Origin: Streptomyces sp. NBC_01197
Lineage (GTDB): Bacteria > Actinomycetota > Actinomycetes > Streptomycetales > Streptomycetaceae
DNA: 64,000 nt
Reading direction: 5' to 3'
NCBI RefSeq assembly: GCF_036010505.1
Contig: NZ_CP108569.1
Location: 7,146,001 to 7,210,000, forward strand
The translations under genes and the position numbers were made by a program. Shown in pieces: positions 18,499-27,158 of this stretch. Positions within the stretch are counted from its first letter, which is position 1, and each line of letters begins with the position of its first letter. The notes under the pieces are model-generated. The model worked only from the letters and a program-made list of their open reading frames with translations. It was not told the origin of the DNA and did not search any database.

Positions 18499-19689
18499 GT
18501 GCACCTCGAATACACCCCCGAACAGCAGCAGTTGCGTACCGAGCTGCGCGCGTACTTCGCCGACCTGGTACCGGACAACGCCTACGCGCGGTACGCGGAC
18601 CCGGCGGCCCAGAAGCGCTTCTACCGGGAGACCGTCCGCCGTCTGGGCGGTGACGGCTGGCTGGGTGTCGGCTGGCCGAAGGAGTACGGCGGACGCGGCC
18701 TCTCCCCGATGGAGCAGTTCATCTTCTTCGACGAGGCGGCGCAGACCGGTGTGCCGCTGCCGCTGATGGCGCTCAACACGGTCGGCCCGACGCTCATGCA
18801 GTTCGGCACCCCCGAGCAGAAGTCGTACTTTCTGCCGAAGATCCTCAAAGGCGAGATCGACTTCGCGATCGGCTACAGCGAGCCCGACGCGGGGACCGAC
18901 CTCGCCGCACTCAAGACCCGCGCCGTGCGCGAGGGCGACGAGACCACCGGCCACTACACGGTGAACGGCCAGAAGATCTGGACGACCAACGGGGACACCG
19001 CCGACTGGGTGTGGCTCGCCGTCCGCACCGATCCGGCGGCCCCCGCCCACAAGGGCATCACCATGCTGCTGGTGCCGACGGACGACCCCGGCTACTCCTG
19101 CACCCTCATCAACACCCTGGCCTCGCACGACACCGCAGCCAGCTACTACGAGAACATCAGGGTCCCCGCCTCCCGCCGGGTCGGTGACGAGAACAAGGGC
19201 TGGCGGCTGATCACCAACCAGCTCAATCACGAGCGGGTCACCCTCGCAGCCCACGGAACCATGGCTATCCGGGCCCTGCACAACGTCCAGCGGTGGGCAG
19301 CGGAGATGGAGACCGACGGCGGGCGCCGGGTCATCGACCTCGGCTGGGTACGCGGCCGGCTGGCCCGCACCCACACCCGGCTCGACGCGATGAAACTGCT
19401 GAACTGGCAGATGGTCAACGCCGTACAGAACGGCACGCTCACCCCGCAGGACGCGTCCGCGGTCAAGGTGTACGGATCGGAGGCCCGCAGGGACGCCTAC
19501 GCCTGGCTGATGGAGGTCATCGGCGCTGCGGGGCCGCTCAAGGAGGGCTCGGCGGGCGCGGTGCTCCACGGCGAACTGGAGCGCGGCTACCGCTCGGCCG
19601 TCATCTTCACCTTCGGCGGCGGCAACAACGAGATCCAGCGGGAGATCATCTCCTGGATCGGACTGGGGATGCCGCGCGTGCGGCGATAG
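18499..19689 (+). CDS. Acyl-CoA dehydrogenase (FadE-like)
   Basis: A 396-residue FAD enzyme introducing an alpha-beta double bond in acyl-CoA thioesters. The order is an N-terminal helical domain (GWLGVGWPKEYGGRGLSPMEQ), a middle beta domain with AIGYSEPDAGTDLAALKTRA and GQKIWTTNGDTADW, and a C-terminal helical domain ending FTFGGGNNEIQREIISWIGLGMPR. GTG at 18499 has a strong GAGGAGGGG ribosome site. A KstR-like palindrome sits in the promoter, suggesting induction by steroid- or related CoA metabolites; no steroid genes are immediately adjacent, although a related catabolic set lies at 55-64 kb. Confidence 0.93.
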   Translation: MHLEYTPEQQQLRTELRAYFADLVPDNAYARYADPAAQKRFYRETVRRLGGDGWLGVGWPKEYGGRGLSPMEQFIFFDEAAQTGVPLPLMALNTVGPTLMQFGTPEQKSYFLPKILKGEIDFAIGYSEPDAGTDLAALKTRAVREGDETTGHYTVNGQKIWTTNGDTADWVWLAVRTDPAAPAHKGITMLLVPTDDPGYSCTLINTLASHDTAASYYENIRVPASRRVGDENKGWRLITNQLNHERVTLAAHGTMAIRALHNVQRWAAEMETDGGRRVIDLGWVRGRLARTHTRLDAMKLLNWQMVNAVQNGTLTPQDASAVKVYGSEARRDAYAWLMEVIGAAGPLKEGSAGAVLHGELERGYRSAVIFTFGGGNNEIQREIISWIGLGMPRVRR

Positions 19690-19808
19690 CGCGATTGAGA
19701 CGGAGCTCTTCGTCCAGCGGGCTTGCACTCGACCCGGCGCACTGCGGGGGAGCAGCCGGGAACCGCCGTGCCGGGACTCGGTGGCGGCCCCGGCACGGCG
19801 GGCTTTGA

Positions 19809-19976
19809 CTAAGGGCTGTCCCGCAATTCCCGGCGGGCGCGCGACGACAGCTACGGCACCTCGCCGCGTTGTCGGAACGTCCACATACATCCAGTATGCG
19901 GACGTCCCTTCCCCTTGCGATGCACCGCATCTGACGCCGCGCGCTGATCCACCAGGAATTGCGGGACAGCCCTTAG
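19809..19976. mobile_element. MITE-like element with perfect 22-bp terminal inverted repeats
   Basis: A 168-bp non-coding element. CTAAGGGCTGTCCCGCAATT(CC) at 19809-19830 is exactly inverted at 19955-19976, with TA at both outer edges. The GGGCTGTCCC terminus is typical of IS5-type elements in Streptomyces, so it is probably mobilised in trans by such a transposase. The right end directly abuts, and shares bases with, the IS1182-family element. Confidence 0.85.
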
Positions 19977-21821
19977 CTTGACTCTGTCGGGGATCTTGGA
20001 CCTGTCGAGGTCAGGTGCCCAGAGTTCGCCAGGATTTCGGTCGGGGTAGCTCGCGCTGGTCAAGGTAGTTCTGGAAGGCTGTCGGTCGGCGGGGTGCAGG
20101 TGCTTCCTCAGCCGGTGACAGTCCGCTGAGGCGCTCGATGTTGACGGCGATGGCTGTCAGGACGTGCTGGATGTGAGCTTTTCCCTGTCCGCGGTAGCGG
20201 CAGCGTCGTATGCCGTGTCCGTGGGCGAACTCGTTGACCGTGCCCTCCACTCCGGAGCGGACCGCGTAGCGGGCTTTCCACTCGGGCGTCTGCTGCTCGG
20301 TGCGGACGCGGAGTTGCAGGTCGCGGAGTTCTCGCGAGGGAAAGCCCACGGTGCGGGCGCTGTCGGCGGTGGTGGTGCACTGAGCGCGGGCCGGGCAGGG
20401 GCGGCACTGGCTCTTGGTGAACCTGGCCACGATCAGCGGGGCGGCAGAGGGCGAGGAGGTCGGGTAGGGGCCGTGCCAACCTGCGCTGACCTGTCCCTGA
20501 GGGCAGGTGACCTGCTGGCGGTCGTAGTCGATGTTGAAGTCGTCCCGGGCGAAGCCCTCATTCTGGCGGTGTTGCCGGGTGGGGTTGCTGTTCAGCGGCC
20601 CGGAGACGGTGACCTGGTGTTCACGGGCGGCTTGTTCCAGGTGGGGCAGGGAGGTGTAGCCGCCGTCGACCAGGTGCTCGGCGGGCAGGAGTTCGCGGCG
20701 GGCCAGGCGGGTGTGGATGCCGGGCAGGACCTGGCTGTCGTGGGTGGTGGCCGCGGTGGTGGCCACGTCCGTGATCACGTTGGGGCCGTCGGGAGCACAG
20801 GTCTCGGTCAGGTGAGCGGCGAACCCCTTCCAGCTGATGATGTGTCCGTGCCGTGCGTAGCGGGCCGAGGTGTCGTAGGGAGAGACGACTGCACGGGACG
20901 AGGGCGGCAGCCCGGGGCCGCCTTCCTTCTCGGCGGTGCGCCAGCGCAGGTGTCCTGCGGCGTCACGATGGTAGTTCTGCACCATGATCTGGCGCAGGGC
21001 CTGGATACGAGGGCCGGAGATGCGGTCTGCGCCGTGCCGGTAGAGGTGTTCCAGGAGCTGGACGGCGTCGTTCCCGGTGGCGAGGATCCTGGTCTTGGGC
21101 TTGGTGGGATTCTTGCCCAGGCGGACCGGTCGGCCGTAACGGCGCCCCCAGTCCTCATCGACCAGCTCGTCCAGCAGATGAGGAGAGATGCCCGCGACTT
21201 CTTCCAGTGCGGCGCGGACCGCCTCGGTGATCAGCTCCAGGCGGGTCAGGTCCCGCACCGCGGCCAGGACATGGGTGGAGTCGGTGCGTTGGGTGGTGCG
21301 CTCGCGTACCAGGCCGGCCTCTTTGAGACGGGTCAGTGCAAGGTCAAGGAGACGGTCAGCACGGTCGTCTTCAGCGAGACGGTCGCGGAAATCAGTCAGC
21401 ACGCTGTGGTGGAAGCCGGGGTCGTCCAGGTCCATGGCCATCGCGTACTTGAAGTCGATGCGGCAGCGGACCGCCTCGGCGGCCTGCCGGTCCGAGAGGC
21501 CGAGCAGGAACTGCAGCACGCAGACGGTAGCCGGTTGAGCTGGCGAGAGGCCCGGTCGTCCGTCACGCGGGTACCAGTTGGCGAAGTCCTCGTCACACCA
21601 CAGCCCATCGAGACGGTCACGCACCCATATCGCCGTCGTGCCAACCGGGTTGCTCGCGCGTGCGACCTGCGCGGTCAGAGGCGGTACTTGCTCACCGGAA
21701 CGGGGGCGAAGGGACAACGGGCACCTCGACAGCTGCATCGGTCGGCGGAACTATCCGAGCATGCCCGTTCACCGCGCTGCCGCACCGCGAAACTCCAAGA
21801 TCCCCGACAGAGTCAAGCTAA
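19973..21821. mobile_element. IS1182-family insertion sequence
   Basis: Bounded by perfect 28-bp inverted repeats at 19973-20000 and 21794-21821 (outermost TTAGCTTGACTC). It contains one long transposase gene on the minus strand. No convincing direct target repeat could be defined, partly because the left end overlaps the terminal TTAG of the MITE. Confidence 0.92.
20011..21738 (-). CDS. IS1182-family transposase
   Basis: A full-length DDE transposase of 575 residues. The N-terminal part has the family's [20 protein letters not shown] and [20 protein letters not shown] segments; [12 protein letters not shown] supplies the first Asp, [17 protein letters not shown] the second, and [22 protein letters not shown] the Glu region. 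A cysteine-bearing segment ([10 protein letters not shown]) precedes the final helical part. No frameshift is seen, so the element may be active. Confidence 0.95.
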   Translation of the reverse strand: MQLSRCPLSLRPRSGEQVPPLTAQVARASNPVGTTAIWVRDRLDGLWCDEDFANWYPRDGRPGLSPAQPATVCVLQFLLGLSDRQAAEAVRCRIDFKYAMAMDLDDPGFHHSVLTDFRDRLAEDDRADRLLDLALTRLKEAGLVRERTTQRTDSTHVLAAVRDLTRLELITEAVRAALEEVAGISPHLLDELVDEDWGRRYGRPVRLGKNPTKPKTRILATGNDAVQLLEHLYRHGADRISGPRIQALRQIMVQNYHRDAAGHLRWRTAEKEGGPGLPPSSRAVVSPYDTSARYARHGHIISWKGFAAHLTETCAPDGPNVITDVATTAATTHDSQVLPGIHTRLARRELLPAEHLVDGGYTSLPHLEQAAREHQVTVSGPLNSNPTRQHRQNEGFARDDFNIDYDRQQVTCPQGQVSAGWHGPYPTSSPSAAPLIVARFTKSQCRPCPARAQCTTTADSARTVGFPSRELRDLQLRVRTEQQTPEWKARYAVRSGVEGTVNEFAHGHGIRRCRYRGQGKAHIQHVLTAIAVNIERLSGLSPAEEAPAPRRPTAFQNYLDQRELPRPKSWRTLGT

Positions 21822-21919
21822 GTGGCTGTTGTCTTTCTGGGCTTGAGGGCTGCGTTTCCGCTGTTCAGGCATGGGGTCGGCGGTCTCGGGGAGTGGTGAC
21901 GTGTTGAGTCGCCGCTCAT

Positions 21920-22317
21920 GTGGAGGTCGGGATACCGTCGGTCGTGGGGCTGCTGGAACAGCGTGAGCTGACCGCTCGCCGTCGTGTGGACGCGCTGCGG
22001 GAGGAGGCGGACCGTATCCAGGCCGGGCTGGTCGTGGCCGAGCGGGAGTGGAACGAGTGGATCATCGCCCGTTCACGCGTCGGCGGTGCTGTCCCCGGGC
22101 GAAGGAGACACCGCCGGCCCGGACGCCGCCGAGGAGCCGTCGGATCGCGCTGAACCGCCCGCGCTGCCTGCATCTTCGGAGGCGGCGAAGCCGAAGTCGG
22201 TGCTGCCGGTGTGGCGTGCGGGGCTGGCCTGGTCGGCACTGTCGGCGGACTACCAGCGCATCCTGCAGGCTCTCGCGGACCGGCGCCGGCTCGGTCAAGG
22301 CCCGCTGCTGAGTCCGC
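21920..22317 (+). pseudogene. Frameshifted, truncated IS-associated coiled-coil protein
   Basis: The first ~60 codons (VVGLLEQRELTARRRVDALR, then AEREWNEWIIARSRVGG) resemble a protein often found beside transposases in Streptomyces. Near 22085 the homology shifts frame; the new frame carries the Pro/Ser linker and VLPVWRAGLAWSALSADYQRILQALADRR, the conserved end of that protein's middle part. The usual C-terminal HTH-like region is missing. At about 22318 it runs directly into unrelated amidohydrolase sequence, so this is a broken gene fused to another broken gene. Confidence 0.6.
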
Positions 22318-22766
22318 AGGTCAGCGTCTACGTCCAAGACCCGCCGGGGCTCGCCCCGGCGACGAAGAAGAAGTTCGCCCAGGCCCGTGAGGGGCTGGAC
22401 ACGCTTTTCGGGCTGGCGAAGAAGAGCGGGTTCGATCGCATCGGCTTCGGATCGGACATCATCAGCGCGCCGGACACCCTCGCGCGAATCAACGAGGAGT
22501 TCGTGCACCGGACCAAGTGGTTCGACCCGGCAGAGGCCCTGCGGCAGGCGACCGGCAACAACGGCCGGATGCTCGGCCTGGCCGGGCCCCGCAACCCCTA
22601 CCCTGGCACCCTCGGCGTGATCGAGCCCGGCGCCCTTGCCGACGTCCTGCTCATCGACGGCGACCCGCTGGAGGATCCGTCCGTCGTCACCGACCCCGAG
22701 CGAAACCTGGTCGTCATCGTGAAGGACGGGCAGGTGTTCAAGAACCTCCTCGACGACAGCAAGTAG
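22318..22766 (+). pseudogene. Amidohydrolase C-terminal fragment
   Basis: About 149 codons corresponding to the last third of an imidazolonepropionase/prolidase-type amidohydrolase. FGSDIISAPDTLARINEEF contains the late metal Asp, and FDPAEALRQATGNNGRMLGL, GTLGVIEPGALADVLLIDG and VVIVKDGQVFKNLL are the standard C-terminal strands. The N-terminal metal-binding HxH part is absent. It is in frame with the second half of the upstream IS-associated remnant, making an accidental chimera. Confidence 0.7.
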
Positions 22767-22846
22767 GCATTCGTTGGGTCCGGGTCCGCCGGGGCAGTGC
22801 TCCGACGGACCCGGACCCATCTCGTCTCCCGCCCCGCGAACCCCTG

Positions 22847-23149
22847 GAGTCTCCGCCGTGGCCGCCGAGGGGTACCGCGAGCTCGCCGGATCCCTGGCGC
22901 AGGCCCATCCCGCACCCTCGACACCCGACGAACTCGCCGCGGTCGCCGTCGCCTACGTACGGTTCGCACTGGAGCACCCGGCCCTGTTCCGGGCGATGTT
23001 CGCGGAGCCCTGCGACCCCACCAGCGAGGAGCGGGTCGCCGCGACCGAGGCCATCTCGCAGTACGTCCGCACCATCGTCGGCGCCACCTTCCCCGACGCG
23101 GACGCGGGCGCCCTCTCGACCACGGTCTGGGCCCTCGTCCACGGCTTCT
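22847..23149 (+). pseudogene. TetR-family regulator, C-terminal fragment only
   Basis: Roughly 100 codons match a TetR ligand-binding domain (YVRFALEHPALFRAMFAEP, SEERVAATEAISQYVRTIV, LSTTVWALVHG). The N-terminal HTH is missing, and homology stops exactly where the convergent oxygenase gene ends at 23150, so both ends are truncated. A recombination joint is likely at each side. Confidence 0.65.
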
Positions 23150-24613
23150 TCAGGCGTCGGCGAGGAGGGGGTCATACGGAGTGTTCGTGCGGCGGCCCGA
23201 CATAAAGGAAAGAAAGTCGCCTACGAAGGGGCTGCGGCCGAGGGTGTCGTTGGTGGTGGCAAGGTCGCGGTGGAAGGCGGTGCGAAAGAGGGTTCGGTAC
23301 TCGTCGGCGTCGATGGTGCCGCTGCCGTCCTTGTCGGTGGCGTCGAAGAGCACCTCTGCGACGCGGATCAGAGCTGGCCCGGCCAGGGAGGGGACGGCGG
23401 CAGCGTACTCGTCGGCGCTGACGCGGCCGTCGCCGTCCGTGTCGAGGGCTGCCTGGAGTTCGCGCCACCAGGCGGCGAAGGCGTCGTAGAGCCGGGTCTC
23501 CTCGGGTTCGTCCAGGTCGAGGCGGGTGGCCAGTTCACGGGCCATGGCGGCGAGGTCGGGCCAGTCGAGGTGGCCGTCGCCGGTCTGGTCCAACACTTCG
23601 CGGAAGAACTCCTTCGCCGAGCGCCGCCCCTCTTCCGTGCTCGTCGAGGGTGCCGGATCCGTGTCGGGGTCGCCACTCAGCGGTGTGAGGAGGCGAAGAA
23701 GGGCCGACGCCCTCTTCACGCGGGCTCGCAGGGCGGTCACGGTCCGGGCGCGGGGGTCGTCGCTGTCGGGTGAGAGGGAGAGGGTCTCGATGATGGTCTC
23801 GGCGTTGATCCAGCCCGCGGGCAGGAAGCGGGCCAGGCCGGCAGCGAGGTAGGCGCCCTGCATGAGGGTCGGGGCTCCGGGCATCTCGGGCAGGCCGGCC
23901 TGGCGCCGGTAGGGCTCGGGGAGCGAGGCGACGGTGATCGCGCCGAGGAGCGGACCTGCCACGGCGCGGCCGGCCGCCCACAGGGTCGGTGCGCCGTCGA
24001 GCAGCGCCGGGGCGGGCAGGTGGTCGAAGAGCCGGTAGAGGATGATGCGGGCCGCCTCGGTGTTCTCCAGCTCGTTTTCGACGACCCGGTCGAAGTATCG
24101 CCAGAAGTCGTTCAGGTCCTCGGGGAGTTCCCCTGCGTCGCCGTCGAGCGCGGCGAGAAACGCGCGGTACTCGGCGTACATGTGCTCCATGGTGTCCTGG
24201 TCGAGTGGCTGGCCGCTCAGCCGGCACATGGTGACGGCGCTCTCGTAGAGCGTGGCGACCACCCAGGCCCGGGCCGCCCGATCCATGGCGTCGTAGGCGC
24301 GGCCGCGGGAGTCGGAGCCGCTCATGCGCGCGTGCAGCCTGTTGAGGCGGGCGGCCTCCCGTTCGCGTACCGCCGGGTCAGCGTCGAACATGCGCCGCAT
24401 GCTGAGGAAGGTGTTGCGCAGCCGACGCCAGGGATGGGCGACGAAGGTGGAGTTGTCGGCCAGGGCGGCACCGATCTGCGGGTGGGCGGCCTCCAGCACG
24501 GTGGCGCGGATCATGGCCAACGCCCAGCGCGGGTCGTCGAAGAAGGCGCGGAACTGTGATTCCGGGCCGAACAGGGGTGCCTCATCGGCTGTCGCGGTGG
24601 TTCCGGTCGTCAT
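23150..24613 (-). CDS. DUF2236 (MpaB/Lcp-like) oxygenase fused to a calcium-binding EF-hand domain
   Basis: A 487-residue two-part protein. Residues ~15-305 are a DUF2236 domain (EAAHPQIGAAL near 41-51, RLNRLHARMSG near 89-99 with a candidate heme-ligand His94, RAWVVATLYESA near 115-126). Residues ~325-450 are EF-hands with three loops: 342-353 DQTGDGHLDWPD, 391-402 DTDGDGRVSADE and 427-438 DKDGSGTIDADE, the last two canonical. Characterised DUF2236 enzymes (Lcp, MpaB) cleave prenyl chains with b-type heme. The usual WVHA is WVVA here. The ATG overlaps the stop of the cis-prenyltransferase gene (ATGA), so the two are made together. No signal peptide. Confidence 0.85.
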   Translation of the reverse strand: MTTGTTATADEAPLFGPESQFRAFFDDPRWALAMIRATVLEAAHPQIGAALADNSTFVAHPWRRLRNTFLSMRRMFDADPAVREREAARLNRLHARMSGSDSRGRAYDAMDRAARAWVVATLYESAVTMCRLSGQPLDQDTMEHMYAEYRAFLAALDGDAGELPEDLNDFWRYFDRVVENELENTEAARIILYRLFDHLPAPALLDGAPTLWAAGRAVAGPLLGAITVASLPEPYRRQAGLPEMPGAPTLMQGAYLAAGLARFLPAGWINAETIIETLSLSPDSDDPRARTVTALRARVKRASALLRLLTPLSGDPDTDPAPSTSTEEGRRSAKEFFREVLDQTGDGHLDWPDLAAMARELATRLDLDEPEETRLYDAFAAWWRELQAALDTDGDGRVSADEYAAAVPSLAGPALIRVAEVLFDATDKDGSGTIDADEYRTLFRTAFHRDLATTNDTLGRSPFVGDFLSFMSGRRTNTPYDPLLADA

Positions 24614-25479
24614 GACGGGTCTCCGTTCGTCTGGGGCGGCACGCCGCCGAAGCGTCGGTCGCGGCGCCGATAGGCGTGCAGGCAGGCAAGGAAGTCAGGG
24701 GCCCGGAAGTCAGGCCAGAGGGCTTGAGGGAAGACCCACTCGGCGTAGGCGACCTGCCAGAGCATGAAGTTGGAGATGCGCTGCTCACCGGAGGTACGGA
24801 TGACGAGGTCCACGTCGGGGGTGTCGGGAAACGGCAGGTGGTCGGCGAAGAGCCGCTCAGTCACCTCGTCGGCGGGCGTCCCGCTGCGGATCAGTGACCG
24901 TGCGGCTTCGACGATGTCCCGGCGTCCGCCGTGGTCGAAGGCGACGGTCAGCGTCATCCCCCGGTTGCCGGCGGTCAGCGTCGCCAGGTCGTCGAAGTCC
25001 CGGGCAAGTTCACGGGGAATGCGCGGGTCTGTGACCCCGAGGAAGCGGCAGCGGATGCCGCGGGCGAGCAACAGCGGCGCGTGCTTGCGCACGACCCGGC
25101 GGACCAGGCGCATCAGAAATTCGACCTCTGGGCCAGGGCGGTTCCAGTTCTCGGTGGAGAAGGCGTACAGGCTCAGCCACTCGACACCCGCGGTCCGGGC
25201 GGCCTCGATAGTGTCGATAACGGTGGTCTCCGCGGCCCGGTGACCCGCCGTGCGAGGAAGTGAACGCCGCTGCGCCCAGCGGCCGTTGCCGTCCATCACG
25301 CAGGCGACGTGCCGAGGCACCCCACGCGCTGGGCCGTCTTCCTGCCGTTGGTCGTCGCCGCACTGTCGACCGACCGGCTGGTCCTCCGGCCCCGGGCGTG
25401 CGGGCAGGACGCCGTGGTCCGTCACGCCTAGCCCCGTCTCGCCCGGAGCGGCACGGTCGGCCCTAGCGCGCTCGGTCAC
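24610..25479 (-). CDS. cis-Prenyltransferase (undecaprenyl diphosphate synthase family)
   Basis: Up to 289 residues. The family motifs are clear: HVACVMDGNGRWA (catalytic Asp63), RTAGH, LSLYAFSTENWNRP, and RTSGEQRISNFMLWQ. FDHGGRRDIVEA replaces the usual NYGGRxEI, a variation seen in specialised rather than housekeeping enzymes. It condenses isopentenyl diphosphate in cis configuration. The first ~52 residues look non-homologous; GTG at 25479 has GGGGAGGG just upstream, but an internal GTG near codon 54 would give a family-sized protein. It is translationally coupled to the DUF2236-EF-hand gene, which suggests a pathway enzyme rather than the cell-wall lipid carrier synthase. Confidence 0.88.
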   Translation of the reverse strand: MTERARADRAAPGETGLGVTDHGVLPARPGPEDQPVGRQCGDDQRQEDGPARGVPRHVACVMDGNGRWAQRRSLPRTAGHRAAETTVIDTIEAARTAGVEWLSLYAFSTENWNRPGPEVEFLMRLVRRVVRKHAPLLLARGIRCRFLGVTDPRIPRELARDFDDLATLTAGNRGMTLTVAFDHGGRRDIVEAARSLIRSGTPADEVTERLFADHLPFPDTPDVDLVIRTSGEQRISNFMLWQVAYAEWVFPQALWPDFRAPDFLACLHAYRRRDRRFGGVPPQTNGDPS

Positions 25480-26315
25480 ACCCTCCCCGCCTCCCCATAC
25501 TCACGCCCCACCGGCGTTTCCCCCAGGAGTCTGTCGGGTGCGAACGGGTCCTGACCGGCCAAACGGGTGGCCGTCATCCTTGGCTCGTATGCCCGATTCC
25601 TCGTTCCAGCATTGGTAGCATCCTCCGATGACCCGATCGACAACCTCGTCCGCCTCTGCGGCCGCACCAAGCTGCCGTCGCCCCGTGGACGGGGTGTGGG
25701 CCGAACACGCCCTCGGCGTGCGTGATCTAGCTATCGGCGTGGTTGATGTCGCGTGCCGGACGGCAGCGGGAGCGGTCCGGGGTCTCCGGCTGCTGTCGCG
25801 CGCTCGGTCGCGGTTCGGGTCCATAGCGCGGTGAATGTCATTGCCAGATCCCACAGATGGTGAAGAAGCACGTTCATCACCATCGGGTCGGGGGTGCGCA
25901 GATGCCGGTACAGAGCGCCCCTGACTGCCCGAGCGGCTAACCCGCGCGCAGACCCCCGTCCAAGCGGCACTCGACGCGCGGGTTGCAGCGCGACCGCATG
26001 CAAGAATCCGCGAACCCGTGTGATTCCTCCTGCACGGAGTCGAAGCAGCCGGGGGACGACGCCGCCCCGCGGCCGCTACGTGGGTGCAGCAGACCGACTG
26101 CGGCGCCCCGGCACGAAGAGCTGACGGCCGACGGCCAGGTCCACGTTTGCTACGCGCCTGCCCGGGGCGCCGTACTTCGCCGACGCCCCCGCTACAACCG
26201 ATCTGCTCCTGAGACCCTGCCTGTTCCTGAACCTGAAATTCGCGGACCGGTCACTTTGGCCATTCTCGAACGGAGACCAAGAGCCGGGGCTGGGCTCAGA
26301 AGCGAGACACTCGAC
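25480..26315. other. No confident gene (836 nt)
   Basis: Short open frames exist on both strands, for example 25731-26003 on the minus strand, whose middle (MVMNVLLHHLWDLAMTFTALW) looks vaguely protein-like. None has a good ribosome site or recognised similarity. It probably contains the promoter of the prenyltransferase operon and decayed sequence. Confidence 0.4.
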
Positions 26316-26522
26316 TCAGCCTTCGGGGGTGGACTCGGTGTGCCAGTTGTCCGGGGAGACCCCCTGCGGGGCGATGTCCTGATACTGGTTCCCCGGCACG
26401 GCCGTCGCGACATCCGAGGTGGACCAGGCGTGCTGCGAGCCAATGGACGTAAAGGACGTGGCGGCGAGCGCGCCACCGGCAAGCAGAGCCGTAACAGTCA
26501 GGGCCGCAATCTTGTTGCCCAT
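26316..26522 (-). CDS. Small secreted protein
   Basis: 68 residues. A clear Sec signal peptide (MGNKIAALTVTALLAGGALA) is followed by a short polar mature part ending in STPEG, giving a mature peptide of about 45 residues without cysteines. ATG at 26522 has GGAGGAG 8 nt upstream, so the longer frame starting at 26570 is rejected. Family not recognised. The promoter side carries a 10-bp tandem repeat. Confidence 0.65.
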   Translation of the reverse strand: MGNKIAALTVTALLAGGALAATSFTSIGSQHAWSTSDVATAVPGNQYQDIAPQGVSPDNWHTESTPEG

Positions 26523-26557
26523 GGTATGACTCCTCCCTGCTCGCCCGGACCGTCCGG

Positions 26558-26580
26558 CAAGCTTCGACAAGCTTCGACAA
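26558..26580. repeat. Tandem 10-bp repeat upstream of the small secreted protein
   Basis: GCTTCGACAA occurs twice in tandem (26561-26570, 26571-26580), preceded by CAA. On the minus strand each copy reads TTGTCGAAGC, which includes a -35-like TTGTCG, 36-58 nt before the ATG. Confidence 0.6.
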
Positions 26581-26603
26581 CTCTGATGTAGGCGGATAAA
26601 CAG

Positions 26604-26837
26604 ATGCTCGACGCCTCATTGATGTTCCGGCCTCACCACCACAAGCGGAACGACACCGCCAGGGTGAGCATCCCCGCACCCCGCAGAACGCAGCTGCTGG
26701 ACTGTGCCCCGGCGCAGATCGGGCCATGTGCGCGCTGCCGTGAAAACTGCTGCCGCTACGGCATTGGGGCCCGCACGCTCTGCGACTCGTGCTGGGAGGC
26801 CGTGGAGGCCAACAGGCGGCAGCCGACGGCCTCCTGA
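26604..26837 (+). CDS. Small cysteine-rich, zinc-ribbon-like protein
   Basis: 77 residues. The second half holds CARCRENCCRYGIG and TLCDSCWEAVEANRR, a CxxC...CxxC arrangement consistent with a zinc ribbon; the N-terminus is basic and His-rich. The start has only a GGCGG purine run. Divergent from the secreted-protein gene. No function can be given. Confidence 0.45.
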   Translation: MLDASLMFRPHHHKRNDTARVSIPAPRRTQLLDCAPAQIGPCARCRENCCRYGIGARTLCDSCWEAVEANRRQPTAS

Positions 26838-27158
26838 GCGGACCCAGCACCACCGATGGCACGCCGCCGTACCCGTCGCTGTCGGCGGGCCGCTGCCTGC
26901 ACCGCGTTACGCGATCCATTCCGGCGGCGGCTGCGCGGCACGTTCCTGCCGCCATCGCTCCTCCGCCTCGGTGCGCTCCACTTCTGCGATGGAGCTGCCG
27001 CGTGGCGTGCCACGTTCGCAGTGTGCGGAGACGTAGAAGGTCGGGCGGCAGATCGTACCTAGATTCGATTCTACGCGATGCACATGTGCGCGATATGTTC
27101 GTTGAATGAGCGGCAATTGAGCGGTTCGTAAGGTAGGTTGGGGCTCAGGAGGTGTTCC
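26838..27158. other. Upstream region of tap (321 nt)
   Basis: No credible gene. A minus-strand frame ending at 26907 (AEVERTEAEERWRQERAAQ) lacks a start codon. The AT-richer part 27055-27140 probably holds the tap promoter. Confidence 0.35.

Noticed and set aside
19977..21825. Target-site duplication of the IS1182-family element
   Set aside because: The flanks CTTA and TAAG are inverted, not direct, and are confounded by the MITE end.
20164..21846. 560-codon open frame antisense to the IS1182 transposase
   Set aside because: The transposase frame has the DDE motifs and lies inside the inverted repeats; the other frame is a shadow.
22517..23773. 418-codon plus-strand frame spanning the fragments and the oxygenase gene
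   Set aside because: It crosses three unrelated homologies in the wrong frames and is Arg/Pro-rich.
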